From Novakomyces olei (Eukaryota > Ascomycota > Novakomycetes > Novakomycetales > Novakomycetaceae), in the NCBI GenBank assembly GCA_016906335.1, contig JADEYG010000001.1, positions 1,697,952 through 1,761,951 on the forward strand: a DNA stretch of 64,000 bases, written 5' to 3'. The notes under the pieces were generated by a model. That model did not search any database. It was not told the DNA's origin and saw only the letters and a program-made list of their open reading frames with translations. This document shows positions 41,683 through 50,700 of the stretch, in pieces (the stretch's first letter is position 1; each line of letters starts with the position of its first letter). The translations under genes and the position numbers were made by a program.

Positions 41683-43308
41683 ATGAGCCAGAGCAGTAAT
41701 GAGAAAAAGTCCCCTGACGTCCTTCGACAGGACAGTCCGGGTGCGCTGGAAGAAGTCGGTTACACTGAGATTGTTCCTGATAACGAGCATGGTCTGGCAC
41801 GGACACTAACGGCGGGCAACCTGGTCATGATAAGCATCGGCTCCAGTATTGGCATGGGCCTATGGCTGGGTGCTGGCACTTCGCTGCATAATGGAGGCCC
41901 TGCTGGTATCTTTATTGGCTACTGTATTGCTTCGTCTATCGCCTGGACACTGAACCAAGCAATTGGTGAAATTGCAATCATGTACCCTTTGCCTTCGCCA
42001 TTTGCACAATGGTGCTGCAAGTTTCTGGACCCCGCGGTGGCCACAACTTTGGGATTTTGCTATTGGTTTTCGTTTTCAATTACACTGGCCAATGAGTTAC
42101 AGGGCTGTGCTACGGTCATGTCCTTTTGGACGGACAGAGTGCCGACTGCCGGCTGGCTCTCAATATTTCTGGTAGTTATGATTCTGTTTAACAGTTTTGG
42201 GGTCAGACTGTTTGGCGCGACGGAAATTGTCATGAGTTCTATTAAATTCCTCTGGATTTTTGTTGTTATCATTGCCTGTATTGTTGTGTCTGCGCGCGAC
42301 AATATTGGCTTTCGGTTCTGGAACCAGGACCCTTTCCCCAATGGATTTAAAGGATTTCTTTCCGTTATGTCTACCTGTATTTTCGCCATGGGTGGCAGTG
42401 AAATTACGGGTATTGCAGCCTCAGAGGCTCGGAATCCTTTACGCGCAGTGCCACCCGCGGTAAATTCCGTCTGGATTCGATTGGGTCTTTTCTACATACT
42501 TGGTGCTCTAATGGTCTCCATAACTGTCTCCCCCAACGACTCTAACTTGTTTGGCGGCTCTGGAATCAATGCCTCGCCGTTCGTTATAGCCTTTAGAAAT
42601 GGTGGAATACCTGGTCTAGCCCATGCAATGAATGCCATTATCCTGATCAGTGTGATATCCTCCGGTTCTGCGCAGGCTTATGGAGGTTCCAGGCAGCTCA
42701 TTGGATTAGCTAAACTCGGACTAGCTCCAAAAATCTTTGGATATACGGACAGAAAGGGTCGACCCTGGACAGGGATGCTGAGTGTGTTTATCCTGGGCGG
42801 AGGACTTTGCTACCTCAATGTCTCGGAAAGTGGCAGTAATGTTTTTACATGGTTCAGTAACTTGACATCACTGTGTACCCTGTTTGTCTGGTCCATGATC
42901 TTTTTGTGTCATATCCGTTTCCGCTGGGCCTGGCACAAGCAAAAACACAGCGCTCAAGAGCTTCCTTGGAAAACTTGGACCTGGCCTCTTGGGTCCTTTT
43001 ATGGACTAGGCTGGTGCATTCTCCTAGTAGTTATCGAGTTTTATTTGGCTGTCTGGCCACTTGGCGAAGCCTCCTCGGCTCGCAATTTTTTTGCCAATTA
43101 TGTTTCTATTGTGGCGATGCTGGTAGTTTACATTGGCGCAAAAATCTATTACCGTGGACCTTTTTACGTGAAGGCTAGTCGAGCAAACCTCGAGGCCGGA
43201 AGACGGATTTATACGGCAGATGAAAGCAAAGTATCGTCTTTTTCATTTTCCATGCGTGGAGTTGCAAAAGGCGTGACGGATTACATATTAGGTGAATCCC
43301 GAATTTAA
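41683..43308 (+). CDS. Amino acid permease (APC superfamily, YAT family)
   Basis: 541 aa from the first ATG at 41683; the upstream open frame begins at a TTG. Intronless. The N-tail is acidic, then RTLTAGNLVMISIGSSIGMG starts the first membrane segment, which is diagnostic of fungal amino acid permeases. Also seen are ANELQGCATVMSFWTD, FAMGGSEITGIAASEARNP (substrate-binding helix 6 region), and VISSGSAQAYGGSRQLIGLA. Twelve hydrophobic segments. Family members import amino acids at the plasma membrane. Specificity unknown. Confidence 0.92.
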   Translation: MSQSSNEKKSPDVLRQDSPGALEEVGYTEIVPDNEHGLARTLTAGNLVMISIGSSIGMGLWLGAGTSLHNGGPAGIFIGYCIASSIAWTLNQAIGEIAIMYPLPSPFAQWCCKFLDPAVATTLGFCYWFSFSITLANELQGCATVMSFWTDRVPTAGWLSIFLVVMILFNSFGVRLFGATEIVMSSIKFLWIFVVIIACIVVSARDNIGFRFWNQDPFPNGFKGFLSVMSTCIFAMGGSEITGIAASEARNPLRAVPPAVNSVWIRLGLFYILGALMVSITVSPNDSNLFGGSGINASPFVIAFRNGGIPGLAHAMNAIILISVISSGSAQAYGGSRQLIGLAKLGLAPKIFGYTDRKGRPWTGMLSVFILGGGLCYLNVSESGSNVFTWFSNLTSLCTLFVWSMIFLCHIRFRWAWHKQKHSAQELPWKTWTWPLGSFYGLGWCILLVVIEFYLAVWPLGEASSARNFFANYVSIVAMLVVYIGAKIYYRGPFYVKASRANLEAGRRIYTADESKVSSFSFSMRGVAKGVTDYILGESRI

Positions 43309-44940
43309 TACTTGGACAATCATTAATCTTGAAAATACGCAAGAGCATTTTAACTGGGGCACTGCTAAATTTTCTTTTTTTTGGTATTTGATTATTGCTG
43401 TTCTTTGGCGAAGTCAAATAGCTGTCTCTGAATTCATCATAAGTACATTGAACGAGAAGTATGTTCGTCGTTTCCTGTGATTTAGATTGTATTTGCAATA
43501 ATTAAAGCCCATGAGGTCATGAATTATTTTGTTTTTTTTTTTTTTACTTCTGTGCGTGGGATTGAAAAACTTTTGTTAAAACGTTAGTATAGTTTAGAGT
43601 TATACCAATAATTTATTATAATTTCTCGTGTAGATGGAATATACGATTTTTGTAAAGAAGCAGGCTGAAATGACTGACTATTATCTTTCGGCTGCTCTCG
43701 GCACTTTAGAGCAGCACGATAAGGCAATGATACAAGACACCTTTAGTTAGCATGTCGATTCCAATCAGGCCTTTCACGCCTATCAGTTGGATCCATAATA
43801 TAATATAACGCGCAAACGTCTTTGCAAGATTGATTTGGTAGGTACTTTCGACTATTTTTGTTCAACGTCCAAATATCTCGACTCCTTTCCAATGTACTTG
43901 TCAATCGCTTTGAGAACACCATGTACACAGTATTCTCCGTCGTCTACCCATATACGAAAATCATTTTTATCGAAATTAAATGCAAAATTTTACCAAGCGT
44001 CCGGAACATTGTGACATTGTATGTGTCGATATTAGAGGTGCCCTGGCTATACGAATTATGCGCTTGAAATGCGCCAGTAATACGATGGACTGCTCTGAAA
44101 TACTTTCTACTTAAACAAAGACCTTCAAGCAATGAGACGACATGCCCTTCTATTACAGCGATTCGCTCATTGCTAGAACAGACAGACACTAACTGTATCT
44201 TGACGTTTAACGCGAGCAGATTTTGAATTGTAAACTTGACCAACAGAAAAAAAAAAAACATTATTTTGTAAGCAGTAAGTAGAGCCTTAATATGATTTGC
44301 AATCAAAGAGCTCCTTGGATCATTTTATCGGTTGCCAAATATAGATGTGCCCGCGGGGAAGTTGGCTTCGCCGTCAATAAATCATTTTGTTCAAAGCACG
44401 GTATTCCACGCTGGGACAAATTCCTCATTAAAAACGTGATTTAGTATCGACCCAACATGGATAGTATCACTCGGCTAGCATTCCCTTTCCGTCGAGAGGG
44501 TTAGGGTTAGATGTAGGTTCAGGGATATAATTGGGCAATTCTTCCCGAAATCATGGATTAATCATTGATGTGGTGAGCATTGAAACAAGTAATCGTATAG
44601 CGTTCAATTCCCCCACCCTCGACATGTTTGGGTTGGTTATATTATTTGTAGAAGAGCGCTTCGCTGCTATTTTAAACTTTGCCCGTTTTGCGTGCAAATG
44701 CCAACTTTGCCGTAATTAAAACGCAGCGCTCGCTCTAATCGCTTCCATCGGTTTGCTATAGCTTCGTCCTTTTGTCTAAGCTTCGTCCGTTTGGCTATAG
44801 CTTCGTCTTTTAGCTATAACTTTGTCTTATTTAAAGCTTCGTCTTTTATCTAAAGCTTCGTCTTTTAGATAAAGCTTCGTCTTTTAGCTAAAGCTTTCGA
44901 TTAAATCAAGAGGCAGTATAAGTACGGCGCAACAGCAGTT
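43309..44940. other. Intergenic, 1.6 kb
   Basis: No gene supported. It holds a poly-T run at about 43531-43545, a telomere-like AGAGGGTTAGGGTTAG at about 44495-44510, and the tandem repeat at 44755-44899. Confidence 0.5.
44755..44899. repeat. 18-20-base tandem repeat (AAGCTTCGTCTTTTAGCT) upstream of the But2 gene
   Basis: About seven degenerate copies with core AGCTTCGTC followed by a T-rich spacer and a TAGCTA/TCTAA junction. It ends about 40 bases before the secreted protein's ATG, so it occupies the core promoter. Confidence 0.8.
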
Positions 44941-45828
44941 ATGATTTCAGTCGCGTTTAGTATAGTGTTTACCCTTTGCGCGGTGCTGCTGCCTGCGCAG
45001 CTGCAGCCCGCGGCAGCCTTCCCGCTAACGCGCCGCAGCACCGGGTGCCATCTGCAGGGTTTTGGCGATGGCCTTCCTTTTTACATTATTGACGGGTACC
45101 TGTCGGAGCCGGGAGGCCGCTACTGCTCCGTCACGGACTACCACCAAGTCCAGTGTGACCCGGGCAACCCTCGTGCAGCGTGGGATGACAAGTTTGGTGT
45201 TAGCAATGGGTATCTTACCCACGATGGCATTCAAGATTTTTGGACGTGTGAGGGAGGTTCGCTCTACACTTTTCAGGTACAGCCGTCGTGCACGCGTACA
45301 CAGATTCCTGTTTCGTGCGACCATCCGACACTGTCGCCCCCGCCCTCGCCGCCGAGCTCTACGTGTGACACGTCGGGAGGAAAGCCGACGATTTTACCGA
45401 GCGTCTACGTCACCGTGTCAAGCGAGCTCCCCAATGAGTCGTTCGACTTTGGAAATGGCGGCGAAGTGTGGGGCGAGCGCGGCTTCCAGTTGGTGCTCCA
45501 GTTTGACGTTCCTTTTGGCACGAACGGAAACTGCGTCCTCAAGGGACTGTTTCCCTCTAGTGGAAGCTATAGTCTGACGTCTGCGGATATTATCGTTCAG
45601 GATCTCGTCGCCAGCGTCGGCGCTGGCAGTACTTACTCCTCTCTTCCTGCCCAGGGCGCTTACTATGGGAGCATGTCCGTCACTGACAATAGTTTCCCGG
45701 TATCACGGCCGTTTAGCTGCAACGCGGGTGGACAAAAGAACATCATGCTGTCTTGCAAGCTGGGTAGCTGCTATCTTGATTTCACCGAAAGCAGCACCGT
45801 TGGATTTGTCTTGGTTGGATCCTGCTAG
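44941..45828 (+). CDS. Secreted But2-domain protein
   Basis: 295 aa. The N-terminus is a clear signal peptide: MISVAFSIVFTLCAVLLPAQ, then Ala-rich to about residue 26, followed by FPLTRR, where LTRR could be a Kex2-like site. The first part has paired cysteines (GCHLQGFGDG, YCSVTDYHQVQC, FWTCEGGS, SC). A Pro/Ser linker (LSPPPSPPSS) follows, then a C-terminal beta-rich domain with QLVLQFDVPFGTNGNCVLKGLFP and a Cys-bearing end (SCKLGSCYLDFTESSTVGFV). The C-terminal part resembles the But2 domain (PF09792) of fungal extracellular and wall proteins. The gene is GC-rich in an AT-rich setting. It is probably a surface or secreted protein; the role is unknown. Confidence 0.75.
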   Translation: MISVAFSIVFTLCAVLLPAQLQPAAAFPLTRRSTGCHLQGFGDGLPFYIIDGYLSEPGGRYCSVTDYHQVQCDPGNPRAAWDDKFGVSNGYLTHDGIQDFWTCEGGSLYTFQVQPSCTRTQIPVSCDHPTLSPPPSPPSSTCDTSGGKPTILPSVYVTVSSELPNESFDFGNGGEVWGERGFQLVLQFDVPFGTNGNCVLKGLFPSSGSYSLTSADIIVQDLVASVGAGSTYSSLPAQGAYYGSMSVTDNSFPVSRPFSCNAGGQKNIMLSCKLGSCYLDFTESSTVGFVLVGSC

Positions 45829-46564
45829 CAGCGTCGACTGCCAGGGTGTCTACCCAAAGTTTCGTTTCTGGGTTACGAGTATACCGTGGTACATACACCG
45901 TTGGCCGAAAAGTAGTGCAGATTAATTGGACGATTGCGAAAAATTCGACGATTGTAAATAATTGAAACATTAAATAACTGGAAAATTCAATAATTTAAAT
46001 TGGGTAAACATATAGCAAATGCCTAGATATTTTCACTGATAAACCAGTGATTGTGCAAAAGCATTGAATTCTTCTACCGCTGCAGCTTTTTTCTACTTCC
46101 TAACGACGCAACCTTGTTTCTCTCAGGAGCACTCTCACCTGTCTTTTTCATCTGACACGCATTACAATTCCCGCTGTCAGCTCTTACTTCCAGACTCCTT
46201 ATTCTTCCAATCTCATGAGAATAGACCATAAGCATTTTAATGCCTGAAAGTCAGTCTGTATGACGCAGTTGGGGGATTCCGCTTGATGCATCAGCGACAG
46301 AAGCTGGTATCAAATATATATAAACTACTATTATTAGTTATATTTATTAATTATATTTACTAATTATATTTGTAGAATTAAACAGTGGATAATAAAGTAA
46401 TTATTAATTTACTATTGAGACAGATTGTTATATTTAGGTAGCCTATTCGAAGCAGGTTTACCAAACTAACCCTATCAAACCCTAATAAACCCTAAACCTA
46501 GTATAAATTTGGGTTCCATTATAGCAACAATAATATTTGAAACGTACAGGGTTTGAACCAAAGC
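45829..46564. other. Intergenic with degenerate telomere-like tract
   Basis: CTAACCCTATCAAACCCTAA and following TAAACCCTAAACC at about 46466-46499, 65 bases before the HNH start. An AATTATATTTA-type AT repeat lies at about 46330-46380. Confidence 0.55.
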
Positions 46565-47395
46565 ATGGCGGCGCATAGTCTGGACTACACGACGAGTGCA
46601 ATGAAATGGGGCCCTCCGATAGCGAGAGTGGTTGACTCGGAAGGCGTCCAGTTCGTGACTGTTCCTTTGAGCTTGGTGGAGAAGGCGGGCAGCGAGGGGG
46701 TCAAGACAGTGCAGTACTTGACGTATGTGGTAGAATGCGCGATTGAGAACGATGCAAGGGATATTGAACTGCAAAGGAAGGGCGAGATTTGCGCGGCCAC
46801 CGACCAATTGCTTTTGGGAGATTATGTACTGACCCATCCAACTGCGGACAAAGTCAGGTTTCGTCGCGGTCCACAGGGCAAATCATTGTCGCGAAACTTT
46901 ACTCCCTCAGGTTCGCAGTCTACTGTGAGCCGATCGTCTCGGAGCTCCGCTCGGCAAACCGATTTCCGCGTCGACACGCTCAGCCGCGATTCTGGTTCTT
47001 GCTTGCTAACAAACGAGCGCAATCGCTCCATGCTTGTTGCATGCCACATCGTGCCGTACAGTCTTGGACAGTCCTTTCTCGACCAAGTCACAAACTTGGC
47101 CAACACTGGCCTACAGATTGGGCTATACGACCTTCGTAACGGCCTTACACTGAACAGGGGCCTACATTATGTTTTTGATCGCTACGAAATTGGCATCTGG
47201 ACGGAAAACGGGCAATATTATGTACATTCTTTTCTTGGCGATGAAAGATTTCACGGCAAACAAATATACTGGCCCTCTTTTGTACCCGAAAGTGAGAAGC
47301 CTTTACCGATATTACTGCAATGGCACTATCGACAATGTGTTCTGGCGCGGTATCGAGGGTTCAAGGTGTCGATGATTTCATACGACACTCACTAG
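46565..47395 (+). CDS. HNH nuclease-domain protein (HNH_2 type), copy 1
   Basis: 276 aa from the first ATG. The N-terminal domain of about 110 residues begins TSAMKWGPP; a GPQGKS motif and a Ser-rich linker STVSRSSRSS follow. The HNH domain has RDSGSCLLTNERNRSMLVACHIVPYS (His161), RNGLTLNRGLHYVFDRY (Asn192, His201). The His-Asn-His metal triad is complete, so it could cut DNA. A conserved tail LQWHYRQCVLARYRGF ends the protein. It shares every block with the gene at 55703. The pair resembles fungal multi-copy HNH_2 proteins, often found in variable regions. No signal peptide. Telomere-like repeats lie in its promoter. Confidence 0.85.
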   Translation: MAAHSLDYTTSAMKWGPPIARVVDSEGVQFVTVPLSLVEKAGSEGVKTVQYLTYVVECAIENDARDIELQRKGEICAATDQLLLGDYVLTHPTADKVRFRRGPQGKSLSRNFTPSGSQSTVSRSSRSSARQTDFRVDTLSRDSGSCLLTNERNRSMLVACHIVPYSLGQSFLDQVTNLANTGLQIGLYDLRNGLTLNRGLHYVFDRYEIGIWTENGQYYVHSFLGDERFHGKQIYWPSFVPESEKPLPILLQWHYRQCVLARYRGFKVSMISYDTH

Positions 47396-48601
47396 AGATA
47401 CAACTGCTATGCACAGCAGTGTACAGATTGTTTTTTAGCGCATTGCGCATTGGTGACTGGCTGACAAAAAAAGTAAATTTTGTCACAAAGTCAGAGTTGG
47501 CAGCGGCCTCGTCTACGCCAGCAACGAAACACTTCGAAAAGTACTGCTTGGCCTTTGATCTATTTAGCAGAAGCTAGATTGAAATTGCTATGAGGAAACA
47601 TGTATGTTCTGAGCACATTCAGCCTGTAACGACACGATGACGCTACGCTGATAATGATTTGAGTCTGTCGGTCCGCAAAAGAGGGAACAATTATCTTGAA
47701 ACCTGCATGACCGCTCATATTAGTCTGGCAATTATACATGCTAGCTATAGTAACATAAATTATGTCTTCCCACCTGTATTGATGCAGTTCAATGTAGAGG
47801 AAACAAAAAATAGGTAGGTGAGATGTAGTTCTTATCACGCGGTTCCAATATCTATTAATGAGCTAATTTACATTCATGAATTAATGCCCAGTAGTCTATT
47901 TATATGATAGGTGATAGGACCCTATCCTGATAATCCAAAGGCAGATTATCATAAGCTAGCGTTTGGACTATAACCCTTGACCCTGCAATACAACTAAAGC
48001 ATTACTAACTTGTACTCACTAAAGGTACCCTTTTTACCTTTTTGGGTATTATCTTGGGTCCCTTGACCTTCTGCCCCTGTAAAGCTGGCCTTCAAGGAGC
48101 CATCCTTTGTCTCGTCAGTAGCCTGTAAATTAGAGGCTTGTTCTTCAACCCGTGTTCTTCAACAGAACTTATTTGTTTAATTAACTGTTTTTATCCCGTT
48201 GAAACTATCTTACGTTGTCTAAGTACACGACAAGGTTACAAGCAAGCGCGAACTGGTATTAATAATTAATTCAATAACTTTGACCGCTAACATATATTTA
48301 TCGCTATATTGTATGTTGTATAATATGTTGAGCAATTGGAACACGAGAATAAAGTGAATTAGCTGCCCAAGATTAAAAGATTCTATGGACCGTGTTTATA
48401 CAAAATAAATAGACACTTAAACCATCATATGAAGGATCACACCAACATAGATGAGATCGATCAATATCAAAAGTAGTTCAGCATAATGTAAGTAAGCTTT
48501 CTTGTGCGTCCCCTTTCTCGTACCAATAAATAAGACGCGTTCCCGGGTGCGCCCACGGATAGGCTTATCGCTGGTGAGCGCCCAAATTTACTTGTTTGTC
48601 C
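47396..48601. other. Intergenic, 1.2 kb
   Basis: AT-rich; nothing recognised. Confidence 0.35.
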
Positions 48602-49759
48602 ATGCGGACACTATTACGGAGACAGGTATGGGCCCAATCCATCGGCATTCCGAGCCCGAAACTTGGGGTTGAGCCGCTCCGAGAGCCTCTAGATAAATTA
48701 TGGTTGAGCCCAGTTAGAACCCGTGCTGATCTTGGAACCCGTCCCTATTCCCTATCAGCACGCAAGACAACGATGCTTCCGCAAAGTATAACGTTGGAAG
48801 AGCACTTTATGTCGCGTGCAGCCTCGTCTTCCGCTCGTGCTCAAGAAGATCCCCTTAACAAGTTCCCTCCTCAATTCAAAGAAAAGCTGGCTGATCTTCA
48901 CGAGCATCGGCTCCAAGAGATGGATGACAATGGTGTCGCTATTCAAGTGGTATCGCACAGTCCAAGTTCGCATCTCTCCGCCGAGGAGATAAGGCAGAGT
49001 AATGACGAACTTTTTTCTGCTGTCTGTGCCAATCCCACGAGACTGGCTGGATTTGCCAACCTGTATATGCTGGACCCCGCTGTTGCAACTAACGAACTCG
49101 GTCGATGTGTGAATGACCTGGGATTTGTCGGTGCGCTGGTGGACAACCATGCTGAAGGCAATTTCTACGATGGGGCCAACTATAGGCAGCTTTGGGCAAA
49201 GGCTCAAGAGCTAGACGTTCCCATCTACTTGCATCCTACTTGGCCCAGTGAGGATATGAAGACTGCAATGTATTCTGGCGGCAATTTAGAGTCCAACCCT
49301 CTCGCAGCCATGGCTATTGGTGCGTTTGGGTTTGGGTGGCACGCGAGTACTGCCACGACTGTTCTTCGTCTCATAGCCGCTAGAGTCTTTGACGAGTACC
49401 CTAGACTCAAGATTATTATCGGCCATTTTGGAGAATTGCTTCCGTACATGTTCTCCCGGATTGATCGGACAGTTGGCCGTATGTTTGGCGTAGACCGTGG
49501 GTTTACTCAAATCATGCACAATAATGTATGGATCACTACGTCGGGAATGTTTGATACGAATCCTCTGCGATGCTTGCTTGGATGCATGCCTTTGGACAGA
49601 GTCCTCTTCAGCGTAGATTATCCTTTCAGCGACAATGGCATGGGAAAGAACTTTTTGCAGTCTATTCAAAGCGAACGAGTGCTAAACGATGATGAACTTC
49701 AGCGCTTTGCGTATCAAAATGCTATGAATCTTTTGTTCAGGGGGAAGGCTCTAAAATAG
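48602..49759 (+). CDS. Amidohydrolase-2 family decarboxylase (ACMSD/gamma-resorcylate type)
   Basis: 385 aa from the ATG at 48602, or 329 aa from the ATG at 48773. The first 57 residues (MRTLLRRQVWAQ and on, Arg-rich with no acidic residue before the twenties) could be a mitochondrial presequence. The catalytic part begins SITLEEHF (metal ExH), then VVSHSPSSHLS, GFANLYMLDP, YLHPTWP (metal His), LKIIIGHFGELLPYMFSRID (His) and LFSVDYPFSDN (Asp). This order fits gamma-resorcylate/2,3-dihydroxybenzoate decarboxylases, which remove CO2 from aromatic acids. One exon. It is another catabolic enzyme placed inside the distal, nuclease-rich part of the arm. Confidence 0.88.
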   Translation: MRTLLRRQVWAQSIGIPSPKLGVEPLREPLDKLWLSPVRTRADLGTRPYSLSARKTTMLPQSITLEEHFMSRAASSSARAQEDPLNKFPPQFKEKLADLHEHRLQEMDDNGVAIQVVSHSPSSHLSAEEIRQSNDELFSAVCANPTRLAGFANLYMLDPAVATNELGRCVNDLGFVGALVDNHAEGNFYDGANYRQLWAKAQELDVPIYLHPTWPSEDMKTAMYSGGNLESNPLAAMAIGAFGFGWHASTATTVLRLIAARVFDEYPRLKIIIGHFGELLPYMFSRIDRTVGRMFGVDRGFTQIMHNNVWITTSGMFDTNPLRCLLGCMPLDRVLFSVDYPFSDNGMGKNFLQSIQSERVLNDDELQRFAYQNAMNLLFRGKALK

Positions 49760-50700
49760 TTTGGAGTATTGCATCATAAGCATTTCACTGGGCTCAACGC
49801 CGGCTTGCATATCGGTGTCTGCGGGCTGTCCGAAGACGATCTATACGCTTGTGAATCGTCCGTATGCCGCAGCCAAGCAACACCGTACACATGCCAGTAC
49901 GTTCTTTGCTTCTCCATATCTGCTATGTTTAAATAATTCGTATAGAACTAAAATATGGTATTTACGTCCAGAAATTTACCCGTGGAGGATTCGTTGGCTG
50001 AATTAGTATAGTTTATTTTGACCTGGCGAAGTCGCTAACGCCATTTACAAATAATGGTTTTCGAATATTGAAATAATTTCGCGTAGGCAAGCAACTTTTA
50101 ACTACTCAGATTTCTCTTTCTGGCATGAGCGTGCCTGTATTTCGCTGCAGTACAGAAAACGAGTACTTAAACTGTAAAATTTAGTATACTTTAAATTCCC
50201 ATTATTCTCCCTTCTTTTCGATTCTTGTAGTTCTCTGTACAGTTGATTGGCTTAATGGTGCATTTAGATATTTAGCAAACGAAAGCCAAGATTAGGTCAA
50301 ATAATATAGCAGAATATGCTTAGACCCACTATCATCTAGAGCATTTGCGGTATTTGTAGTAATCAGAAAATTCGTTTTATGCGAAAGAAAAAAAAGAGAA
50401 AGCCTCAAACCTCGAGTCCGGGATTTCCAAAAGGCTATAATACACGGCCTTCTGAACTTAATACCGGAGACTATTCAGTTTCAATTCTCCTGTTTCTTTG
50501 CAGGTACAATCATTGCTCTGATCCATTTTTCCATATTGCTTTTTATATCACTTTATTTTGTTACAACGTATATGATCTGTTATAATACAAGCAAGTATTA
50601 AGGAAGCTCTATTTACGCGTCGGAGGCATTCTTCAACTTTTGGTTTCGATCATACAGTTCTATATGTGGCAATACTTACTTTTTAGAAGAAGCAAAGCTT
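49760..50700. other. Intergenic, 0.9 kb
   Basis: No gene seen. AT-rich with a poly-purine stretch near 50382-50402. Confidence 0.35.

Noticed and set aside
43743-44306. Possible tRNA or small gene in the 43.7-44.3 kb gap
   Set aside because: No convincing cloverleaf or B-box, and the ORFs overlap without domain features.
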